In this document: piece after piece, positions 37,507 to 44,806 of the stretch
Position numbering within the stretch: the first letter of the stretch is position 1
Layout: every line of letters begins with the position of its first letter
DNA from: Bacillota bacterium
Lineage (GTDB): Bacteria > Bacillota > Negativicutes > DSM-13327
Assembly: GCA_017889585.1 (NCBI GenBank)
Contig: JAGFZX010000001.1
Span: 115,519-179,518, forward strand
DNA length: 64,000 nucleotides
Reading direction: 5' to 3'
Made by a program: the position numbers and the translations under genes
The notes under the pieces: model-generated
Database searches by the model: none
Seen by the model: only the letters and a program-made list of their open reading frames with translations
Told to the model about the DNA's origin: nothing

Positions 37507-38592
37507 CTATATTGCTTTTTTATATACAGCAATGACACTGGCCGTCATTTTCTCAGCACTGAATTCTTCAACAATAAGTTGACGGCCAAATTCCCCCAGG
37601 TTTCGCTGCAGGGTCTTATCAAACAGTAATCTTTTTATATCCTCGCTCAGATTCTCTTTTGTTATCTTCTTTTCTCCCCTTGTCCAGCTTGTTCTGCTGG
37701 CTGATAACCAGCTTTCTTGGGTAATAATTCCAGGGTAGTCAGAGCCGTCAGCGATGGCAATAACCGGCTTACCAGCAGCCATAGCCTCCAATGCAAACCT
37801 ACCTACTCCCACAGCAATGGAGGAACAGGATAACAGCCAAGCAATATCATTGCGTTGCCCTAAAAAGGAAACAGCGTTTCGACCACAGGCAGCGTTAGCT
37901 CTCTGAACAGCAGCTTCTACCGTTCCAGCCTCAGGCCCATCTCCTACCAACAGCAATTTGATGTCAGGTATGATGCGATTCAAACCTGACATCACTTTAC
38001 ACAGAAGAAGGGGGACATCTGTCTTATGATGATTTAAGCGGCTTACTAAAAGTATGGTATTATCACCGATACCATCCGGTTTTTTACTATCCGGCTTGCT
38101 GCTAAAATTGTCTATACAGACTCCGTTTGCAATTTCATGCAGTGTTTTAGGGTTCACTTTAAGCACTTTAATAAAATGCTGCTTTATTCCATTACTGATA
38201 ACAATACAGTTAGGTGGAAAAAAAACTTTGTAAGCCCGGTGTAAGGGCCGCCATTTATCATGAAAAGTAACAACATAGGGTACTGCCATGCTTAATTTCA
38301 TAAAAAAAGCATATACGCTTGCTGTTCGGTGATGAGCATGGATTAACTGAATACTATGCTCTTCAATTATCTTTTTAAGTTTCCGTTGGTTTTGAAAATG
38401 AGTCAGCGGATTTCGCGATCGGAAGGGAAGCTTATAAACCGGAATATGATTAAAATATCGAATAATTTCATCATCAAGTCCTGCCAGCACTACTTTCACG
38501 CCCTGACGCAATAAGCCTCCTACTAATGTTTCCAGGTGGGTTTCCGCACCACCACGATGCCAAGGTTGAGTAAATACAATAAGAACCCTCAT
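37507..38592 (-). CDS. glycosyltransferase, GT4 (GT-B) type
   Basis: 361-residue glycosyltransferase. N-terminal GT-B half with PWHRGGAETHLETLVGGLLRQG (the nucleotide-sugar enzyme GGAE motif) and IQLIHAHHRTASVY. C-terminal half with VSRLNHHKTDVPLLLC, LLLVGDGPE and the donor-site EAMAAGKPVIAIADG. It adds a sugar to a lipid, polysaccharide or protein acceptor at the cytoplasmic face. Same direction as the CapK-like gene, 287 bp apart, so possibly one surface-glycan locus. GGGAG precedes ATG. Confidence 0.88.
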   Translation of the reverse strand: MRVLIVFTQPWHRGGAETHLETLVGGLLRQGVKVVLAGLDDEIIRYFNHIPVYKLPFRSRNPLTHFQNQRKLKKIIEEHSIQLIHAHHRTASVYAFFMKLSMAVPYVVTFHDKWRPLHRAYKVFFPPNCIVISNGIKQHFIKVLKVNPKTLHEIANGVCIDNFSSKPDSKKPDGIGDNTILLVSRLNHHKTDVPLLLCKVMSGLNRIIPDIKLLLVGDGPEAGTVEAAVQRANAACGRNAVSFLGQRNDIAWLLSCSSIAVGVGRFALEAMAAGKPVIAIADGSDYPGIITQESWLSASRTSWTRGEKKITKENLSEDIKRLLFDKTLQRNLGEFGRQLIVEEFSAEKMTASVIAVYKKAI

Positions 38593-39088
38593 GATAATCT
38601 CCCTCTACAGTCTTAATTTAAAGTACTAACCTAGACGATTTTGCTAACAGCCAGTCTTATTACCAGCGTTTCATCGGCTTTCTGAAATCATTAAATTTCT
38701 CTACTATGAAATATAATCCCGCTCTTGTCAACAAAACGGTTGTTTCGATGATTAGCCGGAAAACTCATCAATCTTGATAAACCCTATTAATTATTGTAAT
38801 TTTCTATAAAGTATCCCATTCTCCTGCAATAACAGCCACATTCAAAACACTACATTTATACGCAGATTATGATTGAAATTAATTCTCAATTGATGCCTAA
38901 TAACCATGATGAGATAAAGTGTATAAATCGCCCTTATAATAGTAAAAAACAAAACAGAAGATGCAGCAATTCTACACAAATTATCGCACCTTCTGTTTTG
39001 TTTAATTCTTGAAATTATAAAACTAAATCTTTTTCAGCGGCCCCGCTACTATGCCTATTTTTTGCCGATACCTGAACTATTCTTTTCC
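38593..39088. other. intergenic region
   Basis: About 496 bp. Holds the terminator of the repeat-protein gene (38947-39003) and the glycosyltransferase promoter region. No gene, operator or repeat recognised in the remainder. Confidence 0.5.
38947..39003 (-). terminator. intrinsic terminator of repeat-protein gene
   Basis: Stem AAACAAAACAGAAG / CTTCTGTTTTGTTT with a ~29-nt loop, 86 bp after the stop on the minus strand. On that strand the 3' arm ends in TTTTGTTTTTT. Confidence 0.6.
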
Positions 39089-40360
39089 CTAGCCGCTGAA
39101 ACTTTGCGTAGATGTTGAAAGATCACTATAATTTAGTGAATAAGCTTCCATAAAAGAATCCAATAACTGTTGAGATATGATTGCCGAATTTATATTTTTT
39201 ACGCTACCGCTCGAAGTAGTATCCGATGAATTGCTAGAAGAGTCAGTAGAATCAGCATACATGGCACTTAACATCTCCAGAATTGCATCAGTACTCGAAG
39301 AGCTGCTGCTTGTTACAGATGACGTATCTTCTGGCGGTTTAGGTGGAGGCGTGCCGATCGCCATACTTGTCGAATCATCATTTGCTTTCATTAAAGTAGC
39401 TATGGCTTTTACATCAGCATCAGTGGCCGTGCCATCTGCAATTTTTGCCATCAAGCTTTCCATCTCTGAATCCGACGATGTTTCACTGGTTGAAGATGAG
39501 TTTTGCATATATGTAGCCATCTCTTTTAGCTTAGCAGTTAAGGTTTCTATATCAGAATCGCTAGCTGTACCGCTTGCTACACTATCAATTAAATCTTTGA
39601 TCCCTTCATCAGAAGACTCACTGTTCACTAGCGGCGGTGGCGGCAGCATACTGCCCGCACTAGATTGAGCCTGCATCTCGCTCGCTTTCTCTTGCATTTT
39701 AGTGGCTATGGCTTTTACATCAGCGGCAGTTGCCGTATCATCCTTGATTTTTTCTAGTAAACTATCCATCTCCGAGTCTGACGATGTTCCACTGGTTGAA
39801 GATGCGCTCTGCATACTAGTAACAATCTCTTTTAGCTTAGCAGTCAAGGCTGTTATCTCCGAATCGCTAGCGGTGCCGGCTGCAACCTTATCGACTAACT
39901 CCTTGAGCCCGCTCTCAGAAGATCCACTATTTATCACAGGACTACTCATCCCACCAAACTGGACCTGCATGTCACTAGCTCGCTCTTTCATTTTAGTAGC
40001 GATAGCCTTCACATCATCAGTAGTAGCAGTGCCATTTAGGATTTTTTCCATTAGACTGTTCATCTCTGTATCGGAAGATACTCCACTACTTACAGACGTG
40101 CTGCTAGACTGACTTTGTATATTTGTAGCCATCTCTTTTAACTTAGCAGTCAGACTCGCGATATCAGAATCACTAGCTGTTCCGCTTGCTACTGCATTGA
40201 TGAGATCTCTCATTTCTCCAGTTTTATTAGAACTGCTTTGCGTATTTGATCCGCATCGGCCGCAACCTGTGCATATTGTACAACTTGTGCCTGTTGAACT
40301 GCTTTGTGAATTTGACACGCCGGAAGTAAAGGCCGTACTATTGGTTGATGAAATATTCAT
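39089..40360 (-). CDS. Ser/Thr-rich protein with three 102-residue repeats
   Basis: 423 residues from the ATG at 40360 (GGAGGGG at 5 nt; the track start is ten codons earlier and lacks a site). Three tandem units of 102 residues begin near residues 50, 152 and 254. Each has two alike helices-and-turn halves: LIxxVASGTASDSDIxxLTAKLKEM and LMEKIxxGTATxxDVKAIATKMKE, joined by Ser/Thr-rich linkers. The N-terminus has no signal peptide but a Cys knuckle, CTICTGCGRC (27-36). A Pro/Ser-rich stretch (338-385) and a helical tail follow. The gene diverges from a two-component system. Function not recognised; see findings for an export hypothesis. Confidence 0.8.
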   Translation of the reverse strand: MNISSTNSTAFTSGVSNSQSSSTGTSCTICTGCGRCGSNTQSSSNKTGEMRDLINAVASGTASDSDIASLTAKLKEMATNIQSQSSSTSVSSGVSSDTEMNSLMEKILNGTATTDDVKAIATKMKERASDMQVQFGGMSSPVINSGSSESGLKELVDKVAAGTASDSEITALTAKLKEIVTSMQSASSTSGTSSDSEMDSLLEKIKDDTATAADVKAIATKMQEKASEMQAQSSAGSMLPPPPLVNSESSDEGIKDLIDSVASGTASDSDIETLTAKLKEMATYMQNSSSTSETSSDSEMESLMAKIADGTATDADVKAIATLMKANDDSTSMAIGTPPPKPPEDTSSVTSSSSSSTDAILEMLSAMYADSTDSSSNSSDTTSSGSVKNINSAIISQQLLDSFMEAYSLNYSDLSTSTQSFSG

Positions 40361-40425
40361 ATTTTCCCCTCCTATGTTACTTTTAGGCAAATTTGTCGCA
40401 ATTTACTATACTATCGCATAGAATT

Positions 40426-40443
40426 CTTTGAAAAACCTTTGAA
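40426..40443. promoter_or_regulatory. direct repeat, OmpR-type box
   Basis: CTTTGAA repeated at an exact 11-bp spacing between the repeat-protein gene and the divergent response regulator. Eleven-base period direct repeats are the common binding pattern of OmpR/PhoB-type regulators. Confidence 0.5.
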
Positions 40444-40529
40444 TTTTAAATGACTTTCAACAGTTTTTACTTTACAATATACTTATAGTAATATAATCCA
40501 GACAAAATCCGACAAAAGAAGGTATTATA

Positions 40530-41204
40530 ATGCAATTATTGCTGGTAGAAGATGAACCGCGCCTATCAGAAGCCCTGTCCCATATATTAAAGAAAAATGG
40601 CTATGCCGTAGATACTGCCGCCGATGGTGAAACAGGTCTGGATATGGCTGCTACTGGCATCTATGATATTCTGATTCTTGATCGCATGCTCCCTCGCCGT
40701 AATGGCCTTTCTCTATTAAAAGAGTTCCGCCTTCTAGGGTTTGATACTCCGGTTTTATTACTCACTGCCAAAGACGCACCAAAAGACCGGGTAGAAGGAC
40801 TTGATGCCGGTGCCGATGATTATCTCATCAAACCCTTTTCAACAGAAGAACTACTAGCCCGCATTCGGGCCCTTACCCGTCGCAAAAATAAAGAATTAGC
40901 AGAAAATACATTGACAGCAGCCGGCTGGTTGCTAAATCCTTTGCGCAGTGAAGTAATAGTAAATAATCAAACTATCAAACTAACTGTTAAGGAATGCTTG
41001 CTGCTCGAACTGCTGATGCGCAATTGTGGTCTTGTCGTCAGCAAAGATCGCATTCTAGAAAAAGTCTGGGGTTATTACACCGAAATTGAATTGGCCAATG
41101 TCGATCTATATATCCATTATCTACGCAAAAAACTTAATACGTCTTTGATCAAGACTGCTCGGGGTATCGGCTACTATTTGAAGGAGGACGACAATGTTTC
41201 GTAA
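40530..41204 (+). CDS. OmpR-family response regulator
   Basis: 224 residues: receiver domain (1-120) with acidic pocket EDE at 7-9, phosphoacceptor Asp51 (LILDRMLP) and the later TAK and KPF motifs, then a winged-helix DNA-binding domain (about 130-222, ending in VDLYIHYLRKKL..RGIGYYL). Overlaps the start of its histidine kinase gene by 11 bp. Close paralogue of the orphan regulator at 43522. It probably controls itself and the divergent repeat-protein gene. Confidence 0.94.
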   Translation: MQLLLVEDEPRLSEALSHILKKNGYAVDTAADGETGLDMAATGIYDILILDRMLPRRNGLSLLKEFRLLGFDTPVLLLTAKDAPKDRVEGLDAGADDYLIKPFSTEELLARIRALTRRKNKELAENTLTAAGWLLNPLRSEVIVNNQTIKLTVKECLLLELLMRNCGLVVSKDRILEKVWGYYTEIELANVDLYIHYLRKKLNTSLIKTARGIGYYLKEDDNVS

Positions 41205-42438
41205 ACTACGCTTAAAACTTATGCTGGTCAACCTAAGTGTCATTGTCCTGTTGTTTCTCCTGTTAATTACAGGAACTTATTTTTTTGTGCAGGGTGAGAT
41301 GATTAAAGGTGGAAAGCATATGATGCAAAGAGTATCCCGCGACCTAGTAATGGGTAAATCTATCAGCTTTCCTCCAGAACCTCCGGACCATAACCAAGAA
41401 GATGATGGCCCTCCCAGACCCATGATATTCTTTATAAAAACAAATCTAGCAGGTGATGTTATCCAAGCTTCACCCTCTATATCTTTGACGAACGCTCAAC
41501 TTTCTCGATTCGCACTGGAAACGCAAAAAACTGGGGAGACTTTGGGAAGTCTTATATTTGACAAAACCGAGTATCACTATCAAATAACTCCAGCTGATGA
41601 TAATCAGAGCGTATTTATCGTTTTTCATGATTTTCAACGTGATCGCAATCTATTGAATATGTTAGTCACTGGACTTAGTATAACTGGAATTGTTTGTATG
41701 ATTTTATCCCTGTTCGGTAGCCTCTTCATGGCTAATAGAGCCATGATTCCCATTCAGAACTCATGGCAACAACAGAAGGATTTTCTAGCAGACGCCTCCC
41801 ATGAATTTCGCACACCCCTGGCAATCATTCAAACCAATTTGGAGATTGTCCGGGACAATCCCGAGGAAACAGTCCGAAGTCAGGAGCATTGGTTAAGTAA
41901 TATTCATGAAGAAACTCTCTGCATGACTAAGCTGGTTGAATCCCTACTGTTTTTAGCTCGAGCAGATTCCCATCAGCAATTATTAATTAAGGATGATTTC
42001 CAACTAGGCCAAACGATCATGATCGCAGCTGAGCTGTTCCGTCCTGTTGCTGCTATCCAAGGTGTTACCCTTGATTTACAGGTAGAAACCCATATTCCTT
42101 ATTGCGGTGACGAGGCTAAACTACGGCAGGTCGTTGGAATTTTATTAGATAATGCCATCCGTCACACGCCAACTGGTGGGAAAATCACCATCAATCTGGA
42201 AAATTCACACCAAGGCATTCTATTATCAGTCACAGATACAGGCGAAGGCATTCCTCCAGAACATTTAGAGAAAATATTTGAACGGTTTTACCAATCAGAT
42301 TCCTCCCGATCCCAGGGAGGAACAGGACTTGGATTGTCTATTGCCAAGTGGATTATAGAAAGCCACAATGGCAGCATCAGTGCCCTTAGTACTCCAGGTA
42401 CGGGAAGCATTTTTAATGTTGTACTGCCTTATTTATAA
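41194..42438 (+). CDS. sensor histidine kinase
   Basis: 414 residues. Membrane segments at about 11-32 and 157-180 flank a ~120-residue extracytoplasmic sensor with a Pro/Glu-rich stretch. There is no clear HAMP, then HisKA with phospho-acceptor His203 (ADASHEFRTPLAI) and a C-terminal HATPase (N, G1, GTGLGL boxes). Cognate of the overlapping response regulator. Signal unknown. A terminator follows. Confidence 0.92.
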   Translation: MFRKLRLKLMLVNLSVIVLLFLLLITGTYFFVQGEMIKGGKHMMQRVSRDLVMGKSISFPPEPPDHNQEDDGPPRPMIFFIKTNLAGDVIQASPSISLTNAQLSRFALETQKTGETLGSLIFDKTEYHYQITPADDNQSVFIVFHDFQRDRNLLNMLVTGLSITGIVCMILSLFGSLFMANRAMIPIQNSWQQQKDFLADASHEFRTPLAIIQTNLEIVRDNPEETVRSQEHWLSNIHEETLCMTKLVESLLFLARADSHQQLLIKDDFQLGQTIMIAAELFRPVAAIQGVTLDLQVETHIPYCGDEAKLRQVVGILLDNAIRHTPTGGKITINLENSHQGILLSVTDTGEGIPPEHLEKIFERFYQSDSSRSQGGTGLGLSIAKWIIESHNGSISALSTPGTGSIFNVVLPYL

Positions 42439-42451
42439 AATATATACTACT

Positions 42452-42490
42452 AAAAGTGGACAAAAATCCAAAGGATTTTTATCCACTTTT
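42452..42490 (+). terminator. intrinsic terminator of the two-component operon
   Basis: AAAAGTGGAcaAAAATCC / GGATTTTtaTCCACTTTTTT, 14 bp after the kinase stop with a following T tract. Confidence 0.85.
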
Positions 42491-42525
42491 TTATTATCTA
42501 TAAAAAGCACTACATGTCCTTTTTT

Positions 42526-42592
42526 GTCATTGCGAGTGTAAGGTCGCAATCTCTGTACACGTAAGGGATCGCGACCCTACACTCGCAATGAC
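42526..42592. repeat. GTCATTGCGAG palindromic repeat
   Basis: Inverted repeat with arms GTCATTGCGAGTGTA and TACACTCGCAATGAC, plus an inner GGTCGCAATC / GATCGCGACC. The GTCATTGCGAG... unit is of a kind widely scattered in bacterial genomes. Single copy in this window. Confidence 0.8.
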
Positions 42593-42750
42593 GGTTAAAA
42601 ACTTATAATTTGTGATGATCTAAAAAAATTACAATCTTATTGGATTAAAAGTTATTATTATGAATAATTTAAGAAAAACTAAAGCAAAACTAAAGAAAAA
42701 AATGCGATGATAGTAATAGTAAGTATTATTTAATCGAGGAGGAGAGCATT

Positions 42751-42960
42751 ATGCTGGTTTTAGGGAGAAAACCTGGCGAATACGTTATGATCGGAAAAGA
42801 CATTATGGTTAAGGTCGTCAAAAGCGATGATGGGGACTTAAGACTGGCAATCGATGCACCAAAATATATAAATATTATCCGCGGGGAGATATATGAAGAT
42901 AGACTGAGGTATATTCAAGAAAAAGAACCTATAAGCAATTTAGCGTATGCTAAATCCTAA
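42751..42960 (+). CDS. csrA: carbon storage regulator, RNA-binding
   Basis: 69-residue CsrA with MLVLGRKPGEYVMIG and the C-terminal helix; binds GGA-containing hairpins in mRNA leaders to repress translation. In Firmicutes it acts on flagellin mRNA and is titrated by FliW. Here the flagellin gene lies 1.8 kb downstream and no fliW is seen nearby. GAGGAGGAGAG precedes ATG. A repeat element and an unknown gene follow on the same strand. Confidence 0.95.
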   Translation: MLVLGRKPGEYVMIGKDIMVKVVKSDDGDLRLAIDAPKYINIIRGEIYEDRLRYIQEKEPISNLAYAKS

Positions 42961-42962
42961 CT

Positions 42963-43057
42963 CATAAAGAAAACTTGGTTTCAAGCAAGCCTCAGCGCAG
43001 GTTGAATCCTTAGTTGCCCTTACTTGTAATCAAGAAAGTGGCATACTTTCTGATTAC
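42963..43057 (+). repeat. multi-hairpin repeat, copy C
   Basis: Head ATAAAGAAAACTTGGTTT, then CTCAGCGCAGGTTGA, TTAGTTGCCCTTACTTG and final palindrome GTAATCA..TGATTAC. It sits two bases after the csrA stop and 46 bp before the next gene, in the same orientation. Confidence 0.75.
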
Positions 43058-43102
43058 GTCAGCGAAGACTTTAATCCTTATTTTAGCCCAGGAGGTGCTA
43101 TT

Positions 43103-43468
43103 TTGACTACAAAAATTGTTCCCTTTCCTACAAAAAACGAAAATCCTTGGGAAGAAGTAGATAGACTCATACGGGCCTATCTGGCCGAGATATCAGCAGA
43201 TAGCTATTTCATCAATTATGTTGGTAATCGAATGAAAGATTTTATTGAGACATATGCCAGCAAATCATTCGAGCCTACTTTTAATTTGGTAGTTCCCCCC
43301 AATCTTTCACAAGAACAAGCCAATGCTCTATTGTTATCCATCGACAAGGGCGTTCAAGACACCGCTGAAGAGGTGCAAGATATGATGAGGAAAATCATCA
43401 TTGAGAGGCTTCATCTTGAAATCGAAATATATGCAAGTCAAAAAAATATAAAATATCGGCTATGTTGA
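43103..43468 (+). CDS. unknown 121-residue protein downstream of csrA
   Basis: TTG start with AGGAGG 8 nt upstream; ends in a terminator. Mostly alpha-helical, acidic middle, no signal peptide or membrane segment. Visible sequence: NPWEEVDRLIRAYLAEI at the N-terminus and VVPPNLSQEQANALLLSIDKG in the middle. I do not recognise a family. Co-orientation and a shared span with csrA suggest, without proof, a link to CsrA or flagellar control. Confidence 0.75.
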   Translation: MTTKIVPFPTKNENPWEEVDRLIRAYLAEISADSYFINYVGNRMKDFIETYASKSFEPTFNLVVPPNLSQEQANALLLSIDKGVQDTAEEVQDMMRKIIIERLHLEIEIYASQKNIKYRLC

Positions 43469-43472
43469 ATGT

Positions 43473-43510
43473 AAAAAAGGTTACCTGCCAATAACAGGTA
43501 ACCTTTTTTT
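43473..43510. terminator. bidirectional intrinsic terminator
   Basis: AAAAAAGGTTACCTG / CAGGTAACCTTTTTT between convergent genes, with T tracts on both strands. Confidence 0.88.
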
Positions 43511-43521
43511 GTATTATAAAA

Positions 43522-44205
43522 TCAATTGGCAGCAATGGAAATATTACTTTTCTGCAAATAATAGCCTACTCCCCGCACTGTCTTCAAATTGGACATATTA
43601 ATTTTTTTACGCAAGTAATGAATATATATATTGATTGTACTTTCTTCCGCATCAGAATTATAGCCCCATACCTTTTCTATGATCCGTTGTTTGGTAACTA
43701 CTTGGCCCTGATTGCGGATTAATAGTTCTAACAGTTGTGATTCTTTCAATGTTAACTGAATGACCTTACCTTGTTTAGTCACTTGGGCACGCTGGGGATC
43801 AAAGATAATATCGTCTAGAATTAAGACAGTATCCACGATCTCTTTATTGTTCCGACGAGCTAAGGCATGCAATCTTGCTACTAATTCCACAGTGAAAAAT
43901 GGTTTAACCAAGTAATCGTCAGCTCCAGCATTGAGCCCTTCTGCCCGATCTTCAGGGGTATCCTTGGCTGTTAGAAAAAGGACGGGAGTACTATGTCCTA
44001 GCCTGCGAAATTCTTTCAATAAGGAAATACCATCTAAATAGGGTAACATGCGATCCAAAATGATAATATCATAGACTCCAGTACAGGCCATTTCAATACC
44101 TGTTTCACCATCCATAGCAACATCGACTACAAAACCATTCTTCTTTAACAAATAGGATAGCGCTTCAACTAGTTTACTCTCGTCATCTACCAGTAATAGT
44201 TTCAT
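43522..44205 (-). CDS. orphan OmpR-family response regulator
   Basis: About 227 residues: receiver with phosphoacceptor Asp51 (IILDRMLP), TAK and KPF, and a C-terminal winged helix. Sequence is close to the regulator at 40530 over the whole length (LLLVxDExxLxEALSxLLKKNG and so on). No kinase gene adjoins, so it is an orphan or shares the kinase at 41194. ATG 44205 follows AAAGGGTG; the track start 15 codons earlier lacks a site. A direct repeat of 11-bp period lies upstream. Confidence 0.92.
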   Translation of the reverse strand: MKLLLVDDESKLVEALSYLLKKNGFVVDVAMDGETGIEMACTGVYDIIILDRMLPYLDGISLLKEFRRLGHSTPVLFLTAKDTPEDRAEGLNAGADDYLVKPFFTVELVARLHALARRNNKEIVDTVLILDDIIFDPQRAQVTKQGKVIQLTLKESQLLELLIRNQGQVVTKQRIIEKVWGYNSDAEESTINIYIHYLRKKINMSNLKTVRGVGYYLQKSNISIAAN

Positions 44206-44287
44206 GTAAAAACACCCTTTGAGACCACAACCTTGTGTAAAATTATCCATCCTTGGACATTCTGTACTTTCATTTTGCCATACTATT

Positions 44288-44306
44288 ATTTAGTTACTAT
44301 TTAGTT
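44288..44306. promoter_or_regulatory. direct repeat, OmpR-type box
   Basis: ATTTAGTT occurs twice with an exact 11-bp period, and a reverse-complement copy AACTAAAT lies at 44331-44338. About 85 bp upstream of the orphan regulator, a probable autoregulatory site. Confidence 0.5.
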
Positions 44307-44400
44307 TTAGTAATAAATTATGGATAATTTAACTAAATTTTAATTTTTATGAATTATAACCCATCTTTTTGATTATATAAAAAATGGAAAACCATATGTT

Positions 44401-44502
44401 GAAACACAAAGATACAAAGCCGCTACGCGGACACAAAGATCACAAAGAGGATAATTAAAACAATCTTTGTAATTTCTGCGTCTAATGCGGTTTTCTTTGC
44501 TA
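44401..44502. repeat. CACAAAGATCACAAAG palindromic repeat
   Basis: Contains GAAACACAAAGATACAAAG, CCGCTACGCGG, GACACAAAGATCACAAAG and a partly matching right arm (CAATCTTTGT, GCGGTTTTCTTTGC). Related to the element at 10904-11060. Confidence 0.65.
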
Positions 44503-44686
44503 CACTCATTCACCCCATCTATTATTATAATTGATTAATCTTGGAATTTTCTTTTAAAAGATATGATTTTTTTAAAGAAATGACAAAAATATGCCCTTTT
44601 TTGTCATTTACTAAATACAATCTTAATATTTCCTTCCGAAAACAATATTAGACAAGCATGAAAGGAGGGGCTTTTTAAGGAAAGTA

Positions 44687-44731
44687 ATGAAGGTAATTCT
44701 TTTAAGCAAATTACTTCCTAGTGAAAAGTAA
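44687..44731 (+). CDS. possible leader peptide in flagellin leader
   Basis: A 14-codon frame, ATG..TAA, behind AAGGAAAG. The sequence can fold by pairing GGAAAGTAAT with ATTACTTCC, which would cover its start. It may be chance. Confidence 0.2.
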   Translation: MKVILLSKLLPSEK

Positions 44732-44806
44732 ATCATTTCAGAAAAAGTCTAATGGAAAAATGGTGCACGGAAGCTAAATTTTGTTCAAAATCAAGGAGGA
44801 ATTATT

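Larger units (their letters stand above)
42439..42750. other. intergenic region before csrA
   Basis: About 312 bp: kinase terminator (42452-42490), a GTCATTGCGAG palindrome (42526-42592) and an A/T-rich csrA promoter region. Confidence 0.55.
44206..44806. other. divergent region before flagellin
   Basis: About 600 bp between the orphan regulator and flagellin. Contents: the OmpR-type direct repeat (44288-44306), a palindromic repeat (44401-44502) and a long flagellin leader with a possible 14-codon frame (44687-44731) and several GGA sites. No clear sigma-28 promoter with right spacing is seen. Confidence 0.55.

Noticed and set aside
39177..40112. Two plus-strand open frames opposite the repeat protein
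   Set aside because: They mirror the Ser/Ala-rich repeats of the minus-strand gene and lack ribosome sites.
39089..40360. Repeats at 306-bp period considered as a CRISPR-like array
   Set aside because: They lie in frame inside a coding gene and are degenerate; no CRISPR array exists in the window.
44590..44650. Sigma-28 promoter for flagellin (TAAA .. CCGAAAA)
   Set aside because: Spacing is about 20 bases instead of 15 and the -10 match is poor.
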